13,496 nt of DNA from Candidatus Bathyarchaeota archaeon RBG_13_60_20 (GTDB lineage Archaea; Thermoproteota; Bathyarchaeia; TCS64): positions 1-13,496 of the forward strand of contig MEZG01000056.1 of assembly GCA_001775965.1 (NCBI GenBank), written 5' to 3'. Positions within the stretch are counted from its first letter, which is position 1. Every line of letters starts with the position of its first letter. A program made the position numbers and the translations under genes. Shown here in pieces: positions 1 to 6,157 of this stretch. The notes below the pieces were generated by a model. The model had not been told where the DNA came from and did not search any database. It saw nothing but the letters and a program-made list of their open reading frames with translations.

Positions 1-730
1 CTTCTACTTCTACGCTGCCAGCGGCGTTCTCACCATCATCCTCACCTTCTTCCTCATCTTCGAGCCGAAGGGGGTCGCGAGGAGGGTGGCAGGGGGCGAC
101 CTGTTCTCCATGGGGGACGCCCTGAGGCTGATGAGGAACTCCACCTACGCCATGGCCTGCTTCGCCATCTTCACCGTCACCTTCCAGAGGAGCGGCATCC
201 GCTCCAATATGATCCCCCTCTACGCCGTCGAGGAGCTGGGGATGGACGAGATGGCCGTCGGCAACATCCTCAGCTATGCGACACTCACCAACCTCCTCAT
301 CACGGTCCCCATGGGCTACGCCATAGACCTCCTCGGCCGGAAGCCCGTGATCATCTGGAACATAGTCATCATGGCGGTGGCTAACCTGAGCTTCGTGTAC
401 GCCAAGGACTACTGGGGGATGAGCCTCGCCGCGGTGGTCCTCGGCTTAGCCTCCGCTGGCGCGGGTCAGGCGCCGCAGGCCCTAGCCGTGGACGCCACCC
501 CACATGAGCGGAGGGGCCTCGCCATGGGGGTCTACAGGCTGGCGAATGACATCGGCTCGATGCTGGGCCCCGTCGTCCTCAGCTCGATAGCCGACTACTC
601 CGATCTGAGGACGCCTTTCTATATGATGAGCGGGATGCTCATCGTGAACGCCCTAATGCTGGCGGTGTTCGCTAAGGAGATCATCAAGACGAGGTTTAGT
701 AAGGGCAAGGCAACGGGCGAAGCTGTCTGA
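1..730 (+). CDS. MFS transporter, C-terminal half (5' end cut by window)
   Basis: The reading frame is open from base 2 (FYFYAASG...) to the TGA at 728-730, so this is the C-terminal part of a gene that begins outside the window. It is a Major Facilitator Superfamily membrane transporter, most like the drug/sugar efflux (AraJ-like) group. Visible are the end of the sixth membrane segment, a short cytoplasmic loop with EPKGVARR, then about six hydrophobic segments. The second-half copy of the MFS loop motif is GYAIDLLGRKPVI at about 313-351. It aligns almost residue for residue with the second half of the next gene (shared RSGIRSNMIPLYA versus RTGIRSTMIPLYA, and AGAGQAP versus SGAGQAP), so the two are tandem paralogues. 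The tail (TRFSKGKATG) is basic and cytoplasmic. The substrate cannot be read from sequence. An internal ATG at 110 or GTG at 86 is not the true start, because homologous sequence continues to the window edge. Confidence 0.9.
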   Translation, partial: FYFYAASGVLTIILTFFLIFEPKGVARRVAGGDLFSMGDALRLMRNSTYAMACFAIFTVTFQRSGIRSNMIPLYAVEELGMDEMAVGNILSYATLTNLLITVPMGYAIDLLGRKPVIIWNIVIMAVANLSFVYAKDYWGMSLAAVVLGLASAGAGQAPQALAVDATPHERRGLAMGVYRLANDIGSMLGPVVLSSIADYSDLRTPFYMMSGMLIVNALMLAVFAKEIIKTRFSKGKATGEAV

Positions 731-813
731 AAGCATCGTTGCCGTCCGTCACGGGCCAGAGAACGCGATCAAATCTTCATGTAGGCGGAACCTCTGGGCA
801 CCCCTTTTCAGAA

Positions 814-822
814 TTCTTATAT
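814..822 (+). promoter_or_regulatory. TATA-like promoter element for the second MFS gene
   Basis: TTCTTATAT lies in the 140-base gap after the first MFS gene. An archaeal TATA box here would start transcription near 845, giving a leader of about 25 bases before the ATG at 871. An AAGGGA stretch at 858-863, 7 bases ahead of that ATG, could be a ribosome binding site. This placement argues that the upstream in-frame TTG at 739 is not the start. It also suggests the gene has its own promoter rather than only read-through from its paralogue. Confidence 0.5.
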
Positions 823-870
823 CTGATCCGATGCGCATACCATAGAATCAATACTCTAAGGGATGCCTTA

Positions 871-2091
871 ATGGAAAGAAGCCTCAGGATGGACGTCATA
901 AGCATCTATGTCCCCAGCTTCTTCATATTCGTGGGCATGAGCATCATCTCCCCCATCCTGCCCCTGTACGCTCAGAGCTTCGACGTCAGCTACACCATGG
1001 TCAGCCTGGCCATATCCATCTACGCCTTCGGCAGGTTCTTGGCGGACATCCCCAGCGGGTGGCTCTCGGACAAGTGGGGCAGGAGGCCCCTCATGATCTG
1101 GGGCACCGTGCTCATAGCCGCCATGGCCTTCATGAACGCCCGCGCTACAACGTTCCTAGAGTTCCTCGCCTACCGCCTCATCCAGGGCGTGGGGTCCGCC
1201 ATGTGGATGACCAGCAGGACCACGCTCCTCGCCGACGTTCTGAAGCCCAGCGAGAGGGGCCGCGTCATGGGGTACTTTCAGACCTTCCAGCTCCTGGGCA
1301 GCAGCGCAGGGCCCGTCATCGGGGGCTACGCTGCAGGCATGTGGGGTTTTTCGTCCACGTTCTACCTTTACGCCATATTCGGGTTGGTCAGCCTGGTAAT
1401 CACGTACCTCTGGATACACGAGCCCGAGGGGATCACGAAGAGGAGGCACGAGGCTAGCTTCGACTGGCCCACGGCCAAGCGTCTACTCTCCAACAAGAGC
1501 TACAGTCTCGCGTGCCTGGCCACATTCACCATATTCTTCATGAGGACCGGTATCAGGAGCACCATGATACCCCTTTACGCGGACAGCGAGCTAGGCCTCA
1601 ACGAGACGGAGATAGGAGCCGTCATCGCCTACTCCACCATAATGAACCTGATCCTAGCCGTGCCCATGGGCCACGCCATCGACTACTACGGCCGGAAGCC
1701 CGCCATCGTGAAGAGCCTCTTCGTCACCATGTTCGCGGCCCTGGCCTTCCCCTACACCTCAGACTACTTCACGCTGAGCCTGGCCGCGGTCCTCCTAGGC
1801 ATAGGCACCAGCGGGGCCGGGCAGGCGCCCCTCGCCCTGGCCACGGATGCCACCATAGATGAGCCGCGCGGCATAAGCATGGGCATGTACAGGCTCTTCG
1901 GGGACATAGGCTTCATGGTGGGCCCCATCATCCTGGGCGTCATCGCTGACAACATGGGCCTCAGGGCGCCCTTCTACTTCACGGCCATTCTGCTGCTCGT
2001 CAGCACCGTGCTGACGCAGGTGTTCGCCGTCGAAACCTACTCGAAGAGGTCCGACGACATGGCGAAGAGACGCGCAGAGTCAGCGTCCTAG
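871..2091 (+). CDS. MFS transporter (12-segment, efflux type)
   Basis: A complete 406-residue Major Facilitator Superfamily protein of the usual length for a 12-helix transporter. It is expected in the cytoplasmic membrane, moving a small solute by proton coupling. Helix 1 begins at about residue 8 (MDVISIYVPSFFIFVG). The hallmark loop between helices 2 and 3 is near-perfect: GWLSDKWGRRPLM at about residues 63-75. A second copy, GHAIDYYGRKPAI, sits between helices 8 and 9. The central cytoplasmic loop is charged (EPEGITKRRHEASFDW). The frame stays open upstream to a TTG at 739, but the extra 44 residues are hydrophilic and would span a likely TATA box, so I place the start at ATG 871. It follows a truncated paralogue in the same direction, indicating a tandem duplication. 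Substrate is unknown; export of a drug-like compound or amine is only a guess. Confidence 0.87.
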   Translation: MERSLRMDVISIYVPSFFIFVGMSIISPILPLYAQSFDVSYTMVSLAISIYAFGRFLADIPSGWLSDKWGRRPLMIWGTVLIAAMAFMNARATTFLEFLAYRLIQGVGSAMWMTSRTTLLADVLKPSERGRVMGYFQTFQLLGSSAGPVIGGYAAGMWGFSSTFYLYAIFGLVSLVITYLWIHEPEGITKRRHEASFDWPTAKRLLSNKSYSLACLATFTIFFMRTGIRSTMIPLYADSELGLNETEIGAVIAYSTIMNLILAVPMGHAIDYYGRKPAIVKSLFVTMFAALAFPYTSDYFTLSLAAVLLGIGTSGAGQAPLALATDATIDEPRGISMGMYRLFGDIGFMVGPIILGVIADNMGLRAPFYFTAILLLVSTVLTQVFAVETYSKRSDDMAKRRAESAS

Positions 2092-2130
2092 AGCGAGGCG
2101 CATCGGCCGAGATGAGGACCTAACCTCAGA

Positions 2131-2136
2131 TTTAAG
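2131..2136 (+). promoter_or_regulatory. TATA-like box for a leaderless decarboxylase mRNA
   Basis: TTTAAG is centred about 26-27 bases ahead of the ATG at 2160, the spacing expected when transcription begins at or next to the start codon. No Shine-Dalgarno sequence precedes the ATG, which fits a leaderless message. Just upstream, TGAGG (2113-2117) and CCTCA (2124-2128) form a short inverted repeat with a 6-base spacer that could be an operator half-site pair, though arms this short can arise by chance. Confidence 0.55.
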
Positions 2137-2159
2137 TTGCCGCATAGCTAGGGCTTCTT

Positions 2160-3620
2160 ATGGCACTTAACAATAACCCGGGAGAGTTGACGCTGGACCC
2201 GGAGAACTGGGCCGAGCTGAGAAAGCTGGGCCACAGAATGATGGACGATATGATGGACCACCTCGAGCATGTGAGGGACCGGCCCATAGTACAGCGGATG
2301 CCCGACGAGGCCAAGGGCGCCTTCACGCAGCCTCCGCCCATGCAGGGGATGGGCGCCGAGGCCGCCTATAGGGACTTCGTAGAGCTGCTTCTCCGGAACC
2401 AGTCCAACTTCAACAAGCATCCCCGGTTCTGGGGCTTCGTCGTGGGCACCGGCAGCCCCTCAGGGATGCTCGCGGACATGCTCGCCTCAGGCCTCAACGT
2501 GAACATGGTGGGAGGCCCTATGGCCTCGACGATGCTGGAGATGCAGGTGACCGCCTGGATGAAGGGGCTCCTCGGGTTCCCCGCCGAGGCGGGCGGCATC
2601 CTCGTCTCAGGCGGCTCCATGGCCAACCTCCTGGGCCTCACGGTCGCCAGGAACGCCAAGGCCGAGGAGGCCAAGAGTCTCGGAGCCCGCCGGGGGATGA
2701 CCGTCTACGGCTCCGAGGAGATGCACGTCTGCGTCCAGAAGGCCGTGGAGATGCTGGGCATAGGCAGCGACAACCTCCGCAAGGTACCAGTCGACGGCGA
2801 CTACAGGATCAACGTCCAGGCACTCGAGGAGAGGATACGCGAGGACAGGGCCGCGGGGCTTGAGCCCTTCTGCGTAGTAGGCAACGCGGGCACCATCAAC
2901 ACGGGGAGCTTCGACGACCTGGAGGCCCTAGCCGACCTCTGCAGCCGAGAGGACCTGTGGCTGCACGTGGACGGCGCCTTCGGGGCCTGGGCCGCCATCG
3001 TCCCGGAGCTCAGGCACCTGGTCAGGGGCCTGGACAGGGCCGACAGCCTGGCCTTCGACCTCCACAAGTGGATGTACATGCCCTACGACGTGGGCTGCGT
3101 CCTCTTCAAGAGGCAGAGCGACCAGGTGAGAACCTTCAGCAACAGGCCCGACTACTTCGCCATGAGCAAGGACACGCCGCCCCTGTTCGCCGACTTCGGG
3201 ATCGAGCTCAGCAGGAGCTTCCGCGCCCTCAAGGTCTGGATGGGGCTGAAGGAGAACGGCGTCTCCAAGTACCAGGCCCTTGTGAAGCAGAACGTCGACC
3301 AGGCAAGGCACCTGAAGGCCCTGGTGGAGTCGCGCCCAGAGCTGGAGCTCATGGCCCCCGTGCCCCTGAACACTGTGTGCTTCAGGTACAGGGGCCAAGG
3401 CATCCCAGACACGGCCCTCGACGAGCTGAACAGAGGCCTATCAATGCAGCTGATGTTCAGCGGGGCCGGGGCCGCATCCGAGACCAAGGTGAACGGCAGG
3501 GTGGCCCTCCGCGTATGCATCACAAACCACAGGACGACCAGGCGCGACCTCGAGGAGTTTGCGGAGGCAGCCGCGAAGACGGGGGCAATGATGGCGAAGA
3601 CACCCCGTTCAAACCCTTGA
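2160..3620 (+). CDS. Group II PLP-dependent amino-acid decarboxylase
   Basis: A 486-residue cytosolic fold-type I PLP enzyme of the group II decarboxylase family (aromatic-L-amino-acid, glutamate, tyrosine and aspartate decarboxylases), which removes the alpha-carboxyl group to give an amine. Key residues are visible: phosphate-binding loop GGSMANLL at about 151-158, cofactor-stacking His189 (GSEEMH), Asp271 in LHVDGAFGAW, and the Schiff-base lysine Lys303 in FDLHKWMYMPYDVG. The N-terminal helical swap region (about 15-90, with PRFWGF at about 88-93) is also family-typical. Length and start agree with relatives, and a TATA-like box supports ATG 2160 as a leaderless start. The substrate is not determined. 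Aspartate (giving beta-alanine), tyrosine, tryptophan or glutamate are all possible. It follows an efflux-type transporter, so amine production and export is one reading; the beta-amino-acid genes 6 kb away give another. Confidence 0.93.
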   Translation: MALNNNPGELTLDPENWAELRKLGHRMMDDMMDHLEHVRDRPIVQRMPDEAKGAFTQPPPMQGMGAEAAYRDFVELLLRNQSNFNKHPRFWGFVVGTGSPSGMLADMLASGLNVNMVGGPMASTMLEMQVTAWMKGLLGFPAEAGGILVSGGSMANLLGLTVARNAKAEEAKSLGARRGMTVYGSEEMHVCVQKAVEMLGIGSDNLRKVPVDGDYRINVQALEERIREDRAAGLEPFCVVGNAGTINTGSFDDLEALADLCSREDLWLHVDGAFGAWAAIVPELRHLVRGLDRADSLAFDLHKWMYMPYDVGCVLFKRQSDQVRTFSNRPDYFAMSKDTPPLFADFGIELSRSFRALKVWMGLKENGVSKYQALVKQNVDQARHLKALVESRPELELMAPVPLNTVCFRYRGQGIPDTALDELNRGLSMQLMFSGAGAASETKVNGRVALRVCITNHRTTRRDLEEFAEAAAKTGAMMAKTPRSNP

Positions 3621-3648
3621 TCAGGCGACAGCGGCATCCAGCAGCTCC

Positions 3649-3670
3649 TTATTCCCTCAGCAGGGAATAA
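3649..3670. other. Perfect 9-bp inverted repeat between convergent genes
   Basis: TTATTCCCT (3649-3657) and AGGGAATAA (3662-3670) are exact reverse complements around a 4-base CAGC loop. The repeat lies in the 98-base gap between the convergently transcribed decarboxylase and HTH_10 regulator. It could be a bidirectional transcript-end hairpin or a protein-binding palindrome. There is no long T-run after it on either strand, so a bacterial-style terminator is not a clean fit. Nothing else is seen in this gap. Confidence 0.45.
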
Positions 3671-3718
3671 ACGGTTCCACACTGGAGGAGGCGAACCGCG
3701 GCGCACCGAATGTGTAGC

Positions 3719-4417
3719 CTAGTGTTTCAGGTACTTCCTTGAGTATAGCTGTATCTGGGGTATGATTGAGGAGATGAGCTTGTTCTCGGCCTTGTTGAGG
3801 TGCTCTTGGAGCGTCGTCCGTGGTACGTTTGCCCTCTCGGCTACTTTTCCTACGCTAACCATGCGGGGTGTCTGGTAGTACCCGCTGTTATAGGCAGCCA
3901 CTATGGCGTCCACCTGCTTTTCTGTCAGCCGGCTCACCAGTGAGTTAAGTGTGATGAGAGTGTCGGAGACCATGCCGTTGAAAGGGGTCTTCTCCTCCAC
4001 CTCCACCTGGAACCCGCGGCCCTCGAGCCTGTCGAAGAGCTCCGCTAGGGCCTCGTGGCGGAACGCTATGAGCCTGTAATGCTCGTAGCCGCCCTCGCAG
4101 TAGATGGGCATCAGGTTCAGTATCTCCAGCTCCTGGATGTTGTCGTGGACCGTGGTCTCCCTGGTGCATATGCAGTTCTGGGTGATCATCCTGATGCTGC
4201 TGCTGACCTCGGTTTCCTCAAGTACGTTGTAAGAGCCCCTGAACTCGTCCAGGGCCCTGCTGAACTCCTCCGGATCGTCCGAGACGATCTCGTGTACGTC
4301 CTGCACGAAGTTGCACCATGTCCAGACCCTGAGGGACGGGTACCTCTCGGTCAGCCTGTCCAGGGGGCTGCCTATCCTGACCCTGACCTTCAGCTCGGTG
4401 GCCGGCATAACAATCAC
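3719..4417 (-). CDS. HTH_10 (bacterioopsin-activator type) transcriptional regulator
   Basis: A 232-residue archaeal regulator. The C-terminal 51-residue segment (about 164-214, LTEKQVDAIVAAYNSGYYQ then PRMVSVGKVAERANVPRTT and LQEHLNKAENKL) matches the bat-type HTH_10 DNA-binding domain, including the GYY.TPR signature and the recognition-helix region. The N-terminal 160 residues form an effector or sensing part without an obvious named domain; it holds cysteines at 35, 82, 84 and 107, which might bind metal or sense redox state (inference). The GTG at 4417 or the in-frame ATG at 4408 could be the start. Neither has a Shine-Dalgarno: the 18 bases ahead are pure pyrimidine. The gene follows DUF3795 in the same direction and probably shares its transcript. 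HTH_10 proteins usually control nearby or metabolic genes; the target here is unknown. Confidence 0.9.
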   Translation of the reverse strand: MIVMPATELKVRVRIGSPLDRLTERYPSLRVWTWCNFVQDVHEIVSDDPEEFSRALDEFRGSYNVLEETEVSSSIRMITQNCICTRETTVHDNIQELEILNLMPIYCEGGYEHYRLIAFRHEALAELFDRLEGRGFQVEVEEKTPFNGMVSDTLITLNSLVSRLTEKQVDAIVAAYNSGYYQTPRMVSVGKVAERANVPRTTLQEHLNKAENKLISSIIPQIQLYSRKYLKH

Positions 4418-4435
4418 AAAAAAGGGAGGGGGAGG
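4418..4435 (-). terminator. All-pyrimidine intergenic tract ending in T6
   Basis: On the coding (minus) strand the whole DUF3795-to-regulator gap consists of C and T, ending in six T (4423-4418) immediately before the GTG. T-runs are the main archaeal transcription termination signal, so this may stop part of the transcription coming from DUF3795 and attenuate the regulator. It cannot act as a ribosome binding site. It might equally be a neutral spacer. Confidence 0.35.
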
Positions 4436-4768
4436 CTATCTCGCTTTCGCAAGGTTCGCCTTCATGTCCTCGGGGTTCAGGCTGTAGCCCTTCCAGAGAG
4501 CCTCAAGCTTGCTGCAGGGGTACTCGCCGCACTGGCTGCACAACTTGACGCCCTGACCCCGCGCACAGTTGCGCACAGCGCAGCTTGTACAGCCCCGGTA
4601 GACGCGGTCGCTGGTGCAGCCGTCGCAGAGCATGTCATTAGCGGTGAAGCCTTTGTCCCCGCCCCACTTGGCGGCCAGCTCGGAGAGCTTCTCCGTGTCG
4701 TTGGCCTGGGTGGCCTTGTACGCGGCGCACTCGCCGCAGTTCAGTCCGCATGATGCTATTCTCAGCAT
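4436..4768 (-). CDS. DUF3795 cysteine-rich protein
   Basis: A 110-residue protein recognisable as DUF3795 by its start (CGLNCGECAAY) and cysteine layout. Eleven cysteines occur at 7, 11, 14, 48, 51, 60, 63, 68, 77, 80 and 85, in CxxxCxxC, CxxC, CxxCxxxxC and CxxCxxxxC groups, so it very likely binds zinc or an iron-sulfur cluster. There is no signal peptide or membrane segment, so it should be cytosolic. The family is widespread in anaerobic archaea and bacteria and has no established function. The ATG at 4768 sits directly before the first conserved cysteine, which fits the family. It is 18 bases upstream of the HTH_10 regulator and likely co-transcribed, so a sensor or redox partner role is possible but unproven. 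Confidence 0.9.
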   Translation of the reverse strand: MLRIASCGLNCGECAAYKATQANDTEKLSELAAKWGGDKGFTANDMLCDGCTSDRVYRGCTSCAVRNCARGQGVKLCSQCGEYPCSKLEALWKGYSLNPEDMKANLAKAR

Positions 4769-4805
4769 GGGTCACTGGTTCCCGGCCACACGAATAGACG
4801 TTGTG

Positions 4806-4819
4806 CCGTCAAATGACGG
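4806..4819. promoter_or_regulatory. 14-bp palindrome upstream of DUF3795 (possible operator)
   Basis: CCGTCA and TGACGG flank a 2-base AA centre, 38-51 bases ahead of the DUF3795 start. If the TATA-like CTTATCTA at 4848-4841 (minus) is used, transcription would begin near 4818, within this palindrome. That is where a repressor such as the downstream HTH_10 protein could act. This is inferred from position only. Confidence 0.35.
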
Positions 4820-4840
4820 GTGTTGAATCCCTGAATAGAA

Positions 4841-4848
4841 TAGATAAG
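4841..4848 (-). promoter_or_regulatory. Weak TATA-like element for the DUF3795-regulator pair
   Basis: On the minus strand CTTATCTA resembles an archaeal TATA box and would give a leader of about 50 bases. A second weak candidate, TCTATTC at about 4798-4792, is about 27 bases from the ATG and would make the message leaderless. The sequence does not decide between them. Confidence 0.3.
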
Positions 4849-4893
4849 TCAATCAGGTGAAATAACCGCTTCTGGTAAAGTTGTTCCATTGAG

Positions 4894-4900
4894 AAAAAAA
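4894..4900 (-). terminator. T7 tract after the calcium-binding repeat gene
   Basis: Seven T in a row on the minus strand, 32-38 bases past the TGA of the repeat protein. This fits an archaeal T-tract terminator separating it from DUF3795. No stable stem precedes it. The rest of the 163-base gap (4769-4931) holds only the promoter-like elements listed. Confidence 0.45.
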
Positions 4901-4931
4901 GTGTTTACTTTTGGTTGGTGAGACGATTGGC

Positions 4932-5993
4932 TCAGCTGTCAGGGTCTTCGCCGTCTTCGATCCCGTCGTCATCGCTGTCACTGTCGTTGGGGTCGGTGTC
5001 GTGCTGCACTTCCTCGAGATCGTCCAGCCCATCGTCGTCACTGTCGTCGTCAAGCGGGTCAGATGAGTCATCAACCTCGGATGAGTCGTCCAGGCCGTCA
5101 TCGTCGCTGTCGTCGTCGTTAGGGTCGGTGCCGAGCTCCACCTCAGAAGAGTCGTCGAGCCCGTCGTCATCACTATCGTCATCGTTCGGGTCAGTGCTGT
5201 TCTGAACTTCTTCGCCATCGTCCAGCCCGTCGTCATCACTATCGTCGTCGTTCGGGTCTGTGCTTAGCTCCACCTCAGACGAGTCGTCGAGCCCATCGTC
5301 GTCGCTGTCGTCGTCGTTAGGGTCAGTGCCGAGCTCCACTTCGGACGAGTCGTCAAGACCGTCATCGTCGCTATCGTCATCATTGGGATTGGAGGAGTGC
5401 TCGACCTCGGAGGAGTCGTCGAGCCCGTCATCGTCGCTGTCATCGTCGTTGGGGTCAGTGTCATGCTGCACTTCCTCGAGATCGTCCAGCCCATCGTCGT
5501 CGCTGTCGTCGTCAAGAGGATCAGAGGACTCGTCTATCTCGGATGAGTCGTCAAGACCGTCATCGTCGCTGTCGTCGTCGTTAGGGTCAGTGCCGAGCTC
5601 CACCTCAGACGAGTCGTCGAGCCCATCGTCGTCGCTGTCATCATCGATGGGACTCGTTTCATAGTTCTCTACCTCCTCGTAGTCGTCCAGGCCGTCGTCG
5701 TCGCTGTCGTCGTCGAGCGGATTCGATTGGATGTCCTCGATCTCTGTGCCGTCGTCCAGGCTGTCCCCGTCCGAGTCGCTATTGGTGGGGCTAGTCCCGT
5801 AAGTCGAGACCTCCTCGCCGTCGAGAACCTTGTCGCCGTCAGAGTCTGAGCTGATTAGGTTCGTGCCCAGGTTCATCTCGTTTATCCCGATGAGCCCGTC
5901 GCCGTCGATGTCCAGCCCAAGAGCCCCGATAGCCCCCGTGGCTAACAGGATGATCGGTATGCCAACCATAACGAGGTTTGGTTTGATTGCCAT
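4932..5993 (-). CDS. Exported calcium-binding repeat protein (thrombospondin type 3-like)
   Basis: A 353-residue, extremely acidic protein. Residues 1-26 are a signal peptide or N-terminal anchor (MAIKPNLVMVGIPIILLATG...). A perfect EF-hand-like loop follows at 28-39, with D28, D30, D32, I35 and E39. Next come three 23-residue repeats (49-117), ten 22-residue repeats (118-337) and a partial repeat (338-353). Each repeat carries a DxDxDGxxD calcium-ligand core, nearly always DDSDDDGLDD, then a variable acidic part ending DPND or DPLD. This matches thrombospondin type 3 repeats, which wrap around many Ca2+ ions and stiffen cell-surface proteins. No catalytic, adhesion or C-terminal anchoring domain is present, so the repeats are the whole mature protein. 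It is expected outside the membrane as a Ca2+-dependent rod, spacer or ion buffer. ATG 5993 is supported by a GAGGTG site 10 bases upstream. Neighbours on both sides are unrelated enzymes or regulators. Confidence 0.93.
   Translation of the reverse strand: MAIKPNLVMVGIPIILLATGAIGALGLDIDGDGLIGINEMNLGTNLISSDSDGDKVLDGEEVSTYGTSPTNSDSDGDSLDDGTEIEDIQSNPLDDDSDDDGLDDYEEVENYETSPIDDDSDDDGLDDSSEVELGTDPNDDDSDDDGLDDSSEIDESSDPLDDDSDDDGLDDLEEVQHDTDPNDDDSDDDGLDDSSEVEHSSNPNDDDSDDDGLDDSSEVELGTDPNDDDSDDDGLDDSSEVELSTDPNDDDSDDDGLDDGEEVQNSTDPNDDDSDDDGLDDSSEVELGTDPNDDDSDDDGLDDSSEVDDSSDPLDDDSDDDGLDDLEEVQHDTDPNDSDSDDDGIEDGEDPDS
4983..5642 (-). repeat. Ten tandem 66-bp coding repeats
   Basis: The array encodes ten consecutive 22-residue units with no insertions or deletions. 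The DDSDDDGLDD block is invariant and residues 11-22 vary. Units 4-6 of the whole series (5445-5642) match units 11-13 (4983-5180) in both protein and DNA. For example, the DNA block around TGCTGCACTTCCTCGAGAT recurs exactly 462 bases apart (5002 and 5464), which is seven units. This points to duplication of multi-unit blocks on top of single-unit expansion. The GTCGTC-rich DNA (plus strand) makes the region prone to slippage and assembly collapse, so copy number may vary. Confidence 0.95.
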
Positions 5994-6039
5994 CTTACAT
6001 TTTCACCTCTTCAGGGTTGAGGGAACCCCGAGTATTAAA
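5994..6039 (-). promoter_or_regulatory. Promoter, Shine-Dalgarno and start-stop mini-ORF of the repeat-protein gene
   Basis: Reading the minus strand: a TATA-like TTTAATA (6039-6033), a predicted transcription start near 6010, GAGGTG (6009-6004), then ATG TAA (6000-5995), one G, and the ATG at 5993. The GAGGTG is 10 bases from the real start, an acceptable spacing, but only 3 from the decoy ATG. Unlike several neighbours, this gene therefore has a leader with a ribosome binding site and a minimal start-stop codon pair inside it. Confidence 0.55.
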
Positions 6040-6043
6040 CCTG

Positions 6044-6052
6044 AAAAAAAAA
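6044..6052 (-). terminator. T9 tract downstream of the nucleosidase gene
   Basis: Nine T on the minus strand, 106 bases past the nucleosidase stop and just ahead of the repeat-protein TATA box. It could end the nucleosidase transcript or lie in the promoter's upstream region; both are compatible. CTGAA (6041-6045) and TTCAG (6055-6059) flank it as a small inverted repeat. Nothing gene-like is seen in 6053-6157. Confidence 0.35.
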
Positions 6053-6157
6053 TCTTCAGTGTTACTACCTGTTAACAGTCTAAGGTGGTAGCATGGACGT
6101 GTCACACTAGCAACCTATGAGAGCAGCTTGGATGAGTCTCCAGGGAGCCGGCTTCCC

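Noticed and set aside
739..870. N-terminal 44-residue extension of the second MFS protein from TTG 739
   Set aside because: The extension is hydrophilic, unlike MFS N-termini, and would contain the likely TATA box. ATG 871 gives a standard-length transporter.
4055..4753. Plus-strand 232-codon frame across the HTH_10 and DUF3795 genes
   Set aside because: It runs antisense through two recognisable families and their gap, and its product has no domain.
4983..5642. The 66-bp repeats as a CRISPR-like array
   Set aside because: The repeats are contiguous, in frame and encode a calcium-binding motif. There are no unique spacers and no cas genes.
5260..5664. Serine-rich plus-strand frames (also 4915-5205) opposite the calcium-binding repeats
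   Set aside because: They are the reverse reading of the GAC/GAT/AGC codons of the repeat array, with no start signal. The minus-strand frame has a signal peptide, EF-hand loop and Shine-Dalgarno.
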